Source of the DNA: Bradyrhizobium erythrophlei
GTDB lineage: Bacteria; Pseudomonadota; Alphaproteobacteria; Rhizobiales; Xanthobacteraceae
Direction: 5' to 3'
NCBI RefSeq assembly: GCF_900129505.1
Contig: NZ_LT670818.1
Span: 6,729,001 to 6,793,000 of the forward strand
DNA: 64,000 bases
Made by a program: the position numbers and the translations under genes
Notes under the pieces: generated by a model
Databases searched by the model: none
Told to the model about the DNA's origin: nothing
Seen by the model: only the letters and a program-made list of their open reading frames with translations
Shown here: one piece after another, positions 24,530-33,278 of the stretch
How the letters are laid out: each line of letters starts with the position of its first letter
Position numbering within the stretch: position 1 is the first letter of the stretch

Positions 24530-24802
24530 ATGAATCGTCCCTTCCAAAAGATCACGTCAGCCCTGCTCTGCCTCGCCAGCCTGCTGCTGTCGGCCTGCGC
24601 CGGCAGAACCGCGGGCGAGCACATTGCCGACATGCCACACTGGATGGGTGGCGAGCCCGAAGGCGTGCCGCCGCGGCCGGGCACGCCGGAATACGATGCC
24701 TGGATGGCCGCCCGCGCCACGGAAGCGGCACGGCCCAAAAATGATCAGTCCAAGACCGATCAGCCAAAGACCGATCAGCCAAAGACCGATCCATCGAAGT
24801 AG
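24530..24802 (+). CDS. Small lipoprotein with KTDQP repeats
   Basis: A 90-aa protein with a lipoprotein signal: a hydrophobic stretch (ALLCLASLLLS) and an LSAC lipobox at about residues 20-23. The mature part has a PHWMGGEPEGVPPRPGTPEY segment that recurs in rhizobial lipoproteins. The C-terminus is a run of SKTDQPKTDQP-type repeats, encoded by a 15-base tandem repeat at 24752-24792. Outer-membrane location is likely; function unknown. Confidence 0.75.
   Translation: MNRPFQKITSALLCLASLLLSACAGRTAGEHIADMPHWMGGEPEGVPPRPGTPEYDAWMAARATEAARPKNDQSKTDQPKTDQPKTDPSK
24752..24792 (+). repeat. 15-base tandem repeat
   Basis: Two exact copies of AAGACCGATCAGCCA and a partial third copy encode the KTDQP repeats at the lipoprotein C-terminus. 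It could vary in copy number by slippage. Confidence 0.7.
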
Positions 24803-24930
24803 CCGCTTGTGTTCGACCGTGGCCGCCAGCGACCCGGCACTTCGCCTGTGCACAGTTCATCCGAGCCTATTGCGCGCGACTGCAGGTTGCGGAACACTTT
24901 GCCTCGTGGCGTTGCGCGCGGGGGCGTGAA

Positions 24931-25134
24931 ATGCGTAAGCAGGATCTGGGCTTCGACTATCACCGCTATCGGCAATTACTTGCCGAAGCGGTCGACGAGA
25001 AAAAGCGGCTGGCACTCATCGACGTGCTGATCGAGGAGCGAGCCAGGGAGCGCCTGGAAGCGCAACGCGCCTCCGATCGGGCTGCCATGACCGCCAATGT
25101 CATCGCCATCGTGCTTCGTACTTCGAGGGGTTGA
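24931..25134 (+). CDS. Small helical hypothetical protein
   Basis: A 67-aa protein starting MRKQDLGFDYHRYRQLLAEA. Its middle (DEKKRLALIDVLIEERARER) suggests a helix or coiled coil. This is a familiar small Bradyrhizobium hypothetical of unknown function. It sits alone, about 130 bases after the lipoprotein gene. Confidence 0.6.
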   Translation: MRKQDLGFDYHRYRQLLAEAVDEKKRLALIDVLIEERARERLEAQRASDRAAMTANVIAIVLRTSRG

Positions 25135-25282
25135 TTATCGACGGTATCCAGTGCCGCGCGGGCGGATGAATCCGCAATCGCATTGCGATTCGATTAACGA
25201 TGCGTCTCAATCGGCCATAAACATCTTGCGACTAGAACCTCGTGGGCCCGATGTATTTCAGGGCCAACAGCAGAGGGTTCTT

Positions 25283-25438
25283 ATGAGCATGATTTCTGTC
25301 GCTTCTATGAATTCAATTAGTGCGGCGCGCGCGGGCGATCCTTCGGCCAAGTCGGTCGCATTGTTTTGCTGCGTCGGGCTGGTGGTGTCGCTGTGCTTGA
25401 TCGCCTCCGGTATCGACCTCGGCGCTGGCTGGGTCTAG
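25283..25438 (+). CDS. Small single-span membrane protein
   Basis: A 51-aa protein, MSMISVASMNSISAARAGDP, followed by one hydrophobic helix (VALFCCVGLVVSLCLIASGI) and a short tail. The ATG at 25283 is chosen over an upstream in-frame start because it gives this compact form, which is common in Bradyrhizobium. Function unknown. Confidence 0.55.
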   Translation: MSMISVASMNSISAARAGDPSAKSVALFCCVGLVVSLCLIASGIDLGAGWV

Positions 25439-25788
25439 CCGGTTCGAGCTGTCCTGGTTCTTTTGTGTGGCGGGCCCTTGCGGCCCGCCATTGCTGTCGG
25501 GGTCTTTTCAAGCTCGCGGACGGCCTCCCTGCTGCGCGCGGTGATGCGTTTTTCGAGGCTGTCCATTTGATCGCCATCTGCCGCATCGCTGGCCGCCTCG
25601 ATCCTGGCGCGCTGCATCGCCGATAGCGAGAGGCACAAGGCGCGATGTCGTTCGAGGACCTGGGTCAGAAGCTCAGATCGCTGCTCAAACGCCAGCCTCT
25701 TCGCTTTCCTTGGGCTGCTGCAGCGGTTGCCGTGGTTGCGGCGCTGCAACGAAGCTGACGCCGATGCGGTTTCTCTGGATCCATGCAA
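25435..25788 (-). CDS. Hypothetical protein downstream of the PilZ gene (start uncertain)
   Basis: The coding-like part begins near 25695 (LAFEQRSELLTQVLERHRAL) and continues through a helical stretch (SLEKRITARSREAVRELE) to a basic C-terminus. The open frame extends up to 25788 inside the PilZ gene, so the given end is the frame limit, not a supported start. It is on the same strand as the PilZ gene and overlaps its 3' end, so it is probably co-transcribed. Function unknown; it may act with the PilZ protein. Confidence 0.45.
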   Translation of the reverse strand: MHGSRETASASASLQRRNHGNRCSSPRKAKRLAFEQRSELLTQVLERHRALCLSLSAMQRARIEAASDAADGDQMDSLEKRITARSREAVRELEKTPTAMAGRKGPPHKRTRTARTG

Positions 25789-25984
25789 TACTGCATTCGC
25801 GGACCGAGGAGTCCCTCGCCATCACCAGGCGGAAATGCGCGGGAACAAAGGCCGGGTTCGCAACATCGATCGCCGCGCCTTCGAACGAGATATTCCGCAC
25901 CACGCAGCTCATGACGGAGCCGCCCGCCGACACAAAGGCGGGTTCATTTATTTCGGTCCGTGGGTATTTTCGTCTCTCTTCCAT
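25685..25984 (-). CDS. PilZ-domain protein
   Basis: A 99-aa protein that is one PilZ domain. The c-di-GMP-binding signature is present: RRKYPR at the N-terminus (RxxxR) and NISFEGAAI (D/N-x-S-x-x-G). The RNRIGVSFV segment is also typical. PilZ proteins bind cyclic di-GMP and affect motility or exopolysaccharide. The ATG at 25984 gives MEERRKYPRT at the start. The C-terminal PQPRQPLQQPKE is a flexible tail. Confidence 0.85.
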   Translation of the reverse strand: MEERRKYPRTEINEPAFVSAGGSVMSCVVRNISFEGAAIDVANPAFVPAHFRLVMARDSSVRECSIAWIQRNRIGVSFVAAPQPRQPLQQPKESEEAGV

Positions 25985-26278
25985 GGGCTTCTGCCTTGCC
26001 TGGCGTGCGCAGGCAACCAAGGTACCGCAAATCCTTAAACAAATTGGACCGGTCTTGCCGCCCCGCACAATTCACGCTGGCGACGGTGACGGGTTTCAAC
26101 CAACTCGGCGGGAATTCGACACGCTTTGCAATCTGCGGTAGATCGCCTTCGGCGTTCTCGCGATTTGAAAATTCGCGCCCTTCCGTTCGCCGCGCTGACA
26201 GCGTAGCATTCCAGATATCGGCGGTGCGCAGGCGCGACGCCCGCTGAAAAAACGAATATGCGCCAAGGGGAAAACGCC

Positions 26279-27688
26279 ATGTTCGAGATACTCGATCGCC
26301 GCACGAGTCTGTCCGGCAACCAGATCAAGATCCTTGCGGCAGCCATCATCGGCGACGCGCTTGAATTCTTCGATTACTTCCTGATCGGCTTCGTGCTCGC
26401 CTTCCTGATCGGGCCGTGGAAGCTCACTTTCGGCCAGTCCGCCACTGTACTGATGAGTTCCGGGATCGGGGCCATCCTGGGGGCCTACGCCTGGGGCTGG
26501 CTTGCTGACCGGATCGGCCGCCGCAAGGTCTTTATCGGCACCGTGCTGAATTTCTCCATCGCCACCGGCCTTCTGTATTTCACGCCGGACAATGGCTGGA
26601 TCTACCTTTCCGTGATGCGCTTCTTCGTCGGCGTCGGCGTCGGCGGGCTCTATTGCGTGGACCTGCCGCTGGTGCAGGAGTTCATGCCCTCCTCCAAACG
26701 CGGCTGGGTCGGCGGTCTCGTGACCTGCGTGATACCGTTGGGAACAGGTCTTGGCGCCGTGCTCGGCGCCTCCATAGGCAGTGGCGATTGGCGGCTGTTG
26801 TTTGCGCTCGGTGTGCTGCCGGCGTTGCTGGTGCTCCTGGTCCGGCTCTGGGTACCGGAATCGCCGCGCTGGCTGTGCCGCCAGGGACGCTATGAGGAAG
26901 CACGCCAGTCGCTCGCCTGGGCGCTGCAGATGGAGCCATCGGCGCTGCCGTTGCCGACGGCCGCGGATGCCGGTCCGATCGTCAAGAGCAACTGGCTTGA
27001 CCTCTTCAAATACCCACGCAGTTTGATCGTCTCCTGGCTCGGCAACGCCGGCGCACAGACCGGCGTCTACGGCCTCACATTGTGGGTACCTTCGCTGTTC
27101 GTGCTGCTCTTGAAGGTGACGCCACAGGAAGCCGCAAAGATGATGATCCTCTTGACGGTCTTCGGCTTCGTCGGCCGTCTCTCCTTCGCCTTCTTCTCGG
27201 AACTGATGGGACGGCGCAACGCCGGCGGCCTGTTGGGCTTCGGGGCCGGCGTCCTGACGATCGTGGCCGGCTACAACTACGATTCCATGATCATGGGCGT
27301 ATCGGCGTTCTGGCTGATCCTGGCCGTCACGTACTTTTTCGCCGATGGCGGCTTCGCCATTGTCGGGCCCTATGCGGCCGAGATCTGGCCGTCGCATCTG
27401 CGAACCACCGGCATGGGGTCCGCCTATGGTTTCGGCGGCATCGGGAAGATCCTTGGGCCGGTAGGGCTCGCCTTGATCGTCGGCTCCGGCAACTACCTCA
27501 AGCCGGATGTGCCGTTGCCGCAGATACCGCTAGCCTTTGTCTATCTCGGTTGCTGGTTCCTGATGGCCGGGGCGGTGTACTATTTCCTCGGCATTGAGAC
27601 CCGGGGCAAGTCGATCGAACAGATCGACCGGGAGTTGGCCTTCACGGCCAACATGCCCGCAGCCACGGCTTCCATGCGGCAGGCGTGA
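26279..27688 (+). CDS. MFS transporter (metabolite:H+ symporter type)
   Basis: A 469-aa protein with about 12 hydrophobic segments. It has the MFS signature between helices 2 and 3 (GWLADRIGRRKV), a second copy between 8 and 9 (FFSELMGRRNAGG), and R-F-F-V-G-V-G-V-G-G in helix 4. The D-F-F-D/E-Y-type N-terminus (ALEFFDYFLIG) is typical of the AHS/sialate-type subfamily that imports aromatic acids or other organic acids. The ATG at 26279 follows AAGGGG. Its stop overlaps the start of the acyl-CoA-dehydrogenase-like gene, so import and catabolism are coupled. The substrate is unknown. Confidence 0.9.
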   Translation: MFEILDRRTSLSGNQIKILAAAIIGDALEFFDYFLIGFVLAFLIGPWKLTFGQSATVLMSSGIGAILGAYAWGWLADRIGRRKVFIGTVLNFSIATGLLYFTPDNGWIYLSVMRFFVGVGVGGLYCVDLPLVQEFMPSSKRGWVGGLVTCVIPLGTGLGAVLGASIGSGDWRLLFALGVLPALLVLLVRLWVPESPRWLCRQGRYEEARQSLAWALQMEPSALPLPTAADAGPIVKSNWLDLFKYPRSLIVSWLGNAGAQTGVYGLTLWVPSLFVLLLKVTPQEAAKMMILLTVFGFVGRLSFAFFSELMGRRNAGGLLGFGAGVLTIVAGYNYDSMIMGVSAFWLILAVTYFFADGGFAIVGPYAAEIWPSHLRTTGMGSAYGFGGIGKILGPVGLALIVGSGNYLKPDVPLPQIPLAFVYLGCWFLMAGAVYYFLGIETRGKSIEQIDRELAFTANMPAATASMRQA

Positions 27689-28890
27689 CCTTGGACACGC
27701 TGTTTGCGACTTCCGCCGATCTTGCCGGCGACCGGGCCGTGATCGCGTGTGCGGAGGCGGTGCGCTCCGCCGTGGCGGCGGCTTCCGGCGAAATCGAGAG
27801 CACGCGCCGGCTGCCGCCGGCACTGCTCGACAAATTGCACGAGGCGGGCCTGTTCCGCCTCCTGCTGCCGCGTTCTTCGAACGGGATCGAGACCGATCCC
27901 CTCACCTTCTTCCATGTCATCGAGACCATCGCGCGCGCCGACGCCTCGACCGCGTGGTGCCTGAGCCAGGCCGGCGGCTGCGCCATGTCGGCGGCCTATC
28001 TCGATTTGTCCGTGGCGCGCGCCATCTTCGGCGACGACCCGCGCGCGGTGCTGGCCTGGGGTCCCGGTCCGAAGGTCAGGGCGATCGAGTGCGACGGCGG
28101 CTACAAGGTTACCGGAGTGTGGGCCTTTGCCTCCGGCGGCCGCCACGCGACCTGGCTCGGCGCGCATTGTCCGATCTATCAGGCCGACGGCTCGCCCAAG
28201 CTCGATGCTGGCGGCGTGCAGCAGGAACGTACCATGCTGGTGCGCGCCGAGGACGTCGCCTGGACCGATATCTGGAACACCGTCGGGCTGCGCGGCACCG
28301 CCAGCGATCAGTTCGCGCTCGCGGATTTCTTCGTTCGCGCCGACCATTCGATCACGCGGGAATTCGACCGCGAGTGCCGCGAGAGCGGGCCCCTCTACCG
28401 CATGGGCTCCGGCACCTGCTATCAGGTCGGTTTCGCGGGCGTCGCCTGCGGCATCGCCCGCGGTGCGCTCGACAGTTTTGTCGATATCGCACGCAACAAG
28501 GTACCGCGCGGCTTCAAGAGCCCGCTGCGCGACAATGCGGTGATCCAGTCCAACCTGGCGCAGGCCGAGGTCAACCTCCGCGCGGCGCGCGGCTTTGTGC
28601 TGCAGTCGATGGCCGACATCTGGAAAGATCTCAGTGCCGGCGCCACCATCACCGTCGAGCAGCGCATTACCGTGCGCATGGCTGCCACCCATGCCATTCA
28701 CAAGGCACGCGAGGCGGTCGACTTCGCCTATCACGCGGCGGGCGCCACCGCGATCTTCGAGAACCATCCGCTGGAGCGGCGCTTCCGGGATATCCACACC
28801 GTGACCCAGCAATTGCAGGGCCGGTTCAGCCATTTCGAAACCGTCGGCGCCTGGATGATGGGCGCCGACGCCGACCTCACCTTTGTCTGA
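27685..28890 (+). CDS. Acyl-CoA dehydrogenase-like flavin enzyme
   Basis: A 401-aa protein of the acyl-CoA dehydrogenase fold, closer to the flavin-dependent monooxygenase/hydroxylase branch (HpaH/DszC-type). Features include an N-terminal helical domain with LPPALLDKLHEAGLFRLLLP, a GYKVTGVWAFASGGRHATWL strand domain, and a C-terminal helical domain with AVDFAYHAAGATAIFENH. The substrate cannot be read off. Its first codons overlap the MFS gene, and a VOC gene follows by 20 bases, so all three probably serve one catabolic step. Confidence 0.85.
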   Translation: MTLDTLFATSADLAGDRAVIACAEAVRSAVAAASGEIESTRRLPPALLDKLHEAGLFRLLLPRSSNGIETDPLTFFHVIETIARADASTAWCLSQAGGCAMSAAYLDLSVARAIFGDDPRAVLAWGPGPKVRAIECDGGYKVTGVWAFASGGRHATWLGAHCPIYQADGSPKLDAGGVQQERTMLVRAEDVAWTDIWNTVGLRGTASDQFALADFFVRADHSITREFDRECRESGPLYRMGSGTCYQVGFAGVACGIARGALDSFVDIARNKVPRGFKSPLRDNAVIQSNLAQAEVNLRAARGFVLQSMADIWKDLSAGATITVEQRITVRMAATHAIHKAREAVDFAYHAAGATAIFENHPLERRFRDIHTVTQQLQGRFSHFETVGAWMMGADADLTFV

Positions 28891-28910
28891 TTTGTCCAAG
28901 GAGAAAAACG

Positions 28911-29312
28911 ATGCCACTAGGCACTCTGCAACATTACACCATCGAGCCCTCCGATCTGGAAAAGACCAAGGATTTCTATTGCGACGTGCTGGGGCTGGAG
29001 AACGGCGACCGTCCGCCGCTCGATTTCCCGGGCTACTGGCTCTATTCCGGCGGCATCGCCACGGTCCATCTGATGGGTACGCGCAAGCCGCGCGACGGCA
29101 TCGTGGTACGCGGCACCGATAAGAAATATGACGATACCGGCCGTCTCGACCATATTGCCTTTGCCGCGACCGATGTTGACGGCGTCCGCAAGCGCCTGCA
29201 ATCCAGGAACGTCAAATTCCGCGAAAGCATCGTGCCGCGCACCGGCGATACGCAATTCTTCCTCTACGATCCCGACGGGGTCGGCGTGGAGCTGAACTTC
29301 CCCAAGGCGTAA
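28911..29312 (+). CDS. VOC (glyoxalase/dioxygenase-fold) family protein
   Basis: A 133-aa protein with a vicinal-oxygen-chelate fold. It opens LQHYTIEPSDLEKTKDFYCD with the first metal ligand His. Further on are RLDHIAFAATDVDGVRKRL with the second His and DPDGVGVELNF with the Glu ligand. A single module pair is present, so the enzyme would be a homodimer. Candidate activities are dioxygenase, lyase or isomerase. It is third in the MFS/flavin-enzyme/VOC operon, with AAGGAG before its ATG. Confidence 0.88.
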   Translation: MPLGTLQHYTIEPSDLEKTKDFYCDVLGLENGDRPPLDFPGYWLYSGGIATVHLMGTRKPRDGIVVRGTDKKYDDTGRLDHIAFAATDVDGVRKRLQSRNVKFRESIVPRTGDTQFFLYDPDGVGVELNFPKA

Positions 29313-29641
29313 GCCGCCGTTAGCTTCGAAGGTCCGTGATCACCGCGCCCTTCGGGCGATGCCTGACCCGTGTGCGGATTGTGGTCCAAAGAGCACATCG
29401 GCCAACATTGTTCACGGATTTCGCGAGTAACCGCCCAGTTCCCGAAGAGGCCATAAGCCCGCCATCTCTCGGGCACGAAGCGGCCAGCGTTTCCTCAATT
29501 TTGAGTGAGGAATAGAAGGGCCGCGCCGCTGCGGCAGGATAGCCGGGTGCTGGGCCTTCCACCTACCCCAGGGCACACGTACCCGGCTATTCGCGGCGCC
29601 GATGCACGTGCATCGGCGGACGCTGCTGAGCGAGTCGGAGC
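29313..29641. other. Gene-free stretch
   Basis: About 330 bases between convergent genes. A minus-strand frame (around 29350-29476) includes SLDHNPHTGQASPEG, a sequence that I recall recurring in Bradyrhizobium intergenic regions rather than as a gene. No clear terminator was seen. Confidence 0.35.
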
Positions 29642-30367
29642 CTAGTCGAGCCCGCGCTCGTGACTGAGGCGAACCATTTCCTCGATAAAGAGCTGCTTTT
29701 GCTTGTCGCTGAGGCTTGCGAACAACGGCTCCGCCGCATCGGCGACGTTGCGCTGGTCGACCGCGCGGTCGTTGAGGAACTGGGCTTCATTGCGCATCTG
29801 CTCGATGATGTCGTCGGGCGGATCGCGCTTGGCACGCGCAATTCGCAAGTTGAGACGGTCGGCGCCATTGTGGCCGAGATAGTGCATCGCGCTGCTGAAG
29901 CCGGCCCAGTTCTTTTCCTGCTCGGGTGTGAGATTGAGCTCGGCCTTGATCCGGTCGATATTCTGATCGCTGTTGGCGACGATCTGTTCGGCCGTCAGCT
30001 GCGGCTGGCCCTGCTCCTGGGTCAGCACGGCTGCCTGCTTCGTGCCCTTTCCGCCCTTGGCGGCTTTCGCATTTTTCGACCCGCTGCCCTGCTTGGTAGC
30101 ATCGGGGCCACTTGCCGCAGGCGCGGCCTGCTCGTTCTTGCCGACACCAAGCACACCAGTGAAGACGCCGACCACACCGCCGATCGCGCCGCCGAGCACG
30201 CCGCCCACGGGTCCGGCAGCCTTGTTGCCAGCTGCCGCTCCCTGCTGAACGCCTTGAACCACCTGCGCGTCGCCCAGGGAAGGCGCACCGAAAAGCATGA
30301 CGACAACGGCCCCGAACACAAGGCGCCATGTCGAACGCGCTCGCGCTGTCGGTGTCAGGCTGATCAT
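29642..30367 (-). CDS. Secreted Spy/CpxP-like (LTxxQ) protein
   Basis: A 241-aa protein. The N-terminus has a basic segment and a hydrophobic core (FGAVVVMLFGAPSLGDAQ), a signal peptide. A Gly/Ala-rich stretch follows (GGVLGGAIGGVVGVFTGVLG), then a Lys/Ala-rich linker. The C-terminal half is helical with LNLTPEQEKNW and ASLSDKQKQLF, the LTxxQ motifs of Spy/CpxP-family periplasmic chaperones. The glycine-zipper-like region is an extra element relative to Spy. Function is probably periplasmic or envelope-stress-related. Confidence 0.75.
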   Translation of the reverse strand: MISLTPTARARSTWRLVFGAVVVMLFGAPSLGDAQVVQGVQQGAAAGNKAAGPVGGVLGGAIGGVVGVFTGVLGVGKNEQAAPAASGPDATKQGSGSKNAKAAKGGKGTKQAAVLTQEQGQPQLTAEQIVANSDQNIDRIKAELNLTPEQEKNWAGFSSAMHYLGHNGADRLNLRIARAKRDPPDDIIEQMRNEAQFLNDRAVDQRNVADAAEPLFASLSDKQKQLFIEEMVRLSHERGLD

Positions 30368-30862
30368 TTATTTAGTCTCCATAGTCAATTCTGATCTGCT
30401 GGCGAAGCTTTCGGAAGGTGACAAGAATCCTGCCACCCTATCTCGACACTATCGTTTTCGGACCGCACGAGTCCACCGTGCCCCGCCCTCGCCGCACAGG
30501 GGAAAATGTTGCCGCGAGAGCCAGTTACGCGAAACTCTAAACAGGACTGCGGCGGTATCGCGCAGCCATCTTCACTGCTAGCCGATTCATCGCCAGCCGA
30601 CATCGATGTGTGCGCCGCAATATTCGAATTGCCGCCTCATGGATGCATCACGCCCGGGAACCGCCGCCGCCGCTCCCGGACTCAACGTTAGTTCTAGAGT
30701 CCCGCACCCGCTGATTTCTCGACAGACGCCGGCAATTCTGATCTGATCGTCGCAGCGAAATCTTCGCGACCCCGCAATTTTCGGCACCGGGCCAGACGAA
30801 GAAATAAGAACAACAATCACATTATTGCCTCACCACGATTGGCTCACCAGGGAGGGAACGCC
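30368..30862. other. Upstream region of the ABC importer operon
   Basis: About 495 bases with no credible gene. The last 60 bases before the solute-binding protein gene are AT-richer and probably contain its promoter; no operator could be identified. Confidence 0.4.
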
Positions 30863-32203
30863 ATGTCACGGAGGAAGCTTTCTCGACGGCAATTCGTAAC
30901 GGCTACCGCGCTGACGTCCGCGGCACTTATCACCGCGCCCTATGTTCGGGGCGCGTATGCGGCCGGCAAACTGACGATGGGCTTCTGGGATCATTGGGTG
31001 CCCAACGCCAACAAGGCCTCCACCGACCTCGTCAACGAGTGGGCTGCCAAGGAAAAGGTCGAGGTTTCCATCGACTACATCACGAGCCAGGGCAACAAGG
31101 ACCTCTTGACCATCGCAGCCGAAGCGCAAGCGAAGTCAGGCCACGATATCCTCAGGATGCCGACCTGGTGGCCGCACGCCAATTCTGACCTGCTGGAGCC
31201 CGTGAACGACATCATGGACCCGATTATCAGGGAGAACGGCGCCGTGAACGGCACCGTCACCTATCTCGGCCAGTTGGACGGCAAGTGGATGGGCGTTCCC
31301 TCCTGCATCGGCAGCCAGATCAAGGGTCCCTGCTCCCGCATCGACCTGATGAAGAAATACGCCAACATCGACGTGCAGGCGATGTATCCGGCGGGCGCGG
31401 AGCCCAAAGCGGACAATTGGACATTGGATACCTTCCTCAAGGCGGCTGAAGCCTGCCACAAGGGCGGCTTTCCCTTCGGCATCGGACTCGGCGAGACCAC
31501 TGACTCGGTCGATACCGCCGGCGCGATCTTCGAGTCGTTCGGTGCCAGGCTCGTCGATGCCAAGGGCAACGTGACGGTCAAGACGGACGAGGTGCGGCAG
31601 GCGCTGGAATTCTACAAGAAGCTGATTGCCTTCCTGCCGCCGGATGTGGCGGCCTGGGACGACGCCTCAAACAACAAGTGGCTGATCTCCGGCAAGGGCG
31701 CGATGATCATGAATCCGCCGAGCGCGTGGGCGGTGGCCAAGCGCGACGCGCCGCTGGTCGCCGAGCAGTGCTGGACGCACGGCTTCCCCTCCGGGCCAAA
31801 GGGCCGTTTCGCACCGTTCCTGCCCAATTTTTGGACGATATGGAATTTCTCCAAGAACAAGGAAGCCGCAAAGAGCTTGCTCGTGCACCTCTCGAAACCT
31901 TCATCGATCGAGAAACTGGTTGAGGCCAGCGGCGGCTATGACCTGCCCGCGTTCGAAAAGCTGACCACACTGAAGACCTGGGCGGAGGCAGAGCCGCCGA
32001 AGGGTACCCTCTATCACTACCCCAATCCGTACAACCATCAGAAGCTGTCGATCGCGGCTTCGCCGGCGCCGCCCAAGGTGGCGCAGCAGATCTACGCGCA
32101 GGCAACGCTGACCAAGATGTGCCTCCGTTATTACCAGGGCGAAGCGATGGAAAACACGCTGGCCTGGGCGGAAGGCGAGTGCGAAGGCTTCATGCGGAGC
32201 TGA
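30863..32203 (+). CDS. ABC importer extracellular solute-binding protein (family 1, Tat-exported)
   Basis: A 446-aa periplasmic binding protein. The N-terminus SRRKLSRRQFVTATALTSAA has an R-R-x-F-V Tat-like signal. The body matches carbohydrate-type (MalE/UgpB-like) binding proteins: GFWDHWVPNANKASTDLVNE early, then ISGKGAMIMNPPSAWAVAKR, and a hinge region (PFLPNFWTIWNFSKNKEAAK). The ATG at 30863 follows GGAGGGA. It is the first gene of a complete importer operon with two permeases and an ATPase. The ligand is unknown; sugars, polyols or similar neutral molecules are usual. Confidence 0.9.
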   Translation: MSRRKLSRRQFVTATALTSAALITAPYVRGAYAAGKLTMGFWDHWVPNANKASTDLVNEWAAKEKVEVSIDYITSQGNKDLLTIAAEAQAKSGHDILRMPTWWPHANSDLLEPVNDIMDPIIRENGAVNGTVTYLGQLDGKWMGVPSCIGSQIKGPCSRIDLMKKYANIDVQAMYPAGAEPKADNWTLDTFLKAAEACHKGGFPFGIGLGETTDSVDTAGAIFESFGARLVDAKGNVTVKTDEVRQALEFYKKLIAFLPPDVAAWDDASNNKWLISGKGAMIMNPPSAWAVAKRDAPLVAEQCWTHGFPSGPKGRFAPFLPNFWTIWNFSKNKEAAKSLLVHLSKPSSIEKLVEASGGYDLPAFEKLTTLKTWAEAEPPKGTLYHYPNPYNHQKLSIAASPAPPKVAQQIYAQATLTKMCLRYYQGEAMENTLAWAEGECEGFMRS

Positions 32204-32339
32204 GGATCAAGGAGTTCGCTGCAGCGTCCGTGCCAATCGCCGGCCGCTGCAGCGGATCCGCCATATCACATAAGAAGAGCGGGAGCCGGCATGACCACCG
32301 GCTACTCGACCTGAGATCAAACCCGCGAGGAAGATGCTC

Positions 32340-33278
32340 ATGGTTGATGTCGCATTTCAGCCGACAAGTGTTACCCGCGTTGCGGGCACGCACAAGCGCT
32401 CCAGTTTGCACACTGCGCTGAAGCGGAAATCGACTGCGGCATTCCTGATGACGCTGCCGCTGATATTGTTGATCGTAATTCTGGTGCTATACCCGGCGTT
32501 CTATTCGCTGCATCTGGCGACGCTGAACAAGTCGATGCAGCGCTTCGTCGGCCTCGGCAATTTCGAATTCCTGTTCAAGCGCGACACCTTCTGGCTGGTG
32601 GTGAAGCAGTCCTGCATCTTCGCCATCACGGCCGTCGTCTTCAAGGCGCTGATCGGTTTCATCGTCGCGCATTTCGTTCACAACATTCCCGCCAAGGGCC
32701 AGCGCAAGTGGCGCGGCATGCTGCTGGTGCCGTGGGTGATTCCGCCGGCGATGAGCACGCTGGCGTGGCTGTGGCTGTTCGATCCCTCCTACAGTGCCTT
32801 CAACTATACCCTGTCATTTTTCGGCATCGGACCGATCCCCTGGACCGGCGACCCCGGCTGGGCCCGCTTCTCGGTCATTCTGGTCAACATCTGGTACGGC
32901 GCGCCGTTCTTCATGATCATGTACCTGGCCTCGCTGAAATCGGTGCCCGAACAGCTCTATGAGGCCGCCGCGATCGACGGCGCCAACTGGTGGCAGCGCA
33001 TCTGGTACGTGACCTTGCCGATGATGCGCAACATCATCGCAATCACCACGCTGTTCTCCCTCATCGTCACCTTCGCCAATTTCGACATCGTGCGAATTCT
33101 GACCGCCGGCGGGCCGCTCGATCACACCCATATCTTCGCGACCTGGGCTTTCCGGGTAGGCATCGAGGGCAGCGACATCCCGCTCGGCGCCAGCGTCTCG
33201 CTGTTCATGGTGCCGATCCTCGCCGTCGCGGCGATCTTCATCCTGCGCGATGTCAACAAACGCGGGAACGAAGCCTGA
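32340..33278 (+). CDS. ABC importer permease 1 (MalF/UgpA-type)
   Basis: A 312-aa integral membrane protein with six or more hydrophobic segments, starting with one at about residues 30-55. The cytoplasmic EAA loop that contacts the ATPase reads EQLYEAAAIDGANWWQRIWY. The ATG at 32340 is preferred to one at 32334 because of the spacing to GAGGAAG. Its stop overlaps the second permease gene. Confidence 0.9.
   Translation: MVDVAFQPTSVTRVAGTHKRSSLHTALKRKSTAAFLMTLPLILLIVILVLYPAFYSLHLATLNKSMQRFVGLGNFEFLFKRDTFWLVVKQSCIFAITAVVFKALIGFIVAHFVHNIPAKGQRKWRGMLLVPWVIPPAMSTLAWLWLFDPSYSAFNYTLSFFGIGPIPWTGDPGWARFSVILVNIWYGAPFFMIMYLASLKSVPEQLYEAAAIDGANWWQRIWYVTLPMMRNIIAITTLFSLIVTFANFDIVRILTAGGPLDHTHIFATWAFRVGIEGSDIPLGASVSLFMVPILAVAAIFILRDVNKRGNEA

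Noticed and set aside
25685..25984. Overlap between the PilZ gene and the downstream hypothetical as a true 100-base gene overlap
   Set aside because: Only the part after about 25695 looks coding, so the overlap is probably an artefact of an unclear start.
29264..29476. Minus-strand frame with SLDHNPHTGQASPEG
   Set aside because: I recall this sequence recurring in non-coding parts of Bradyrhizobium genomes, and it overlaps the end of the VOC gene.
31136..31459. Long open frames antisense to the ABC importer and other GC-rich genes
   Set aside because: They are shadows of the real genes caused by high GC third positions; composition and lack of domains show this.
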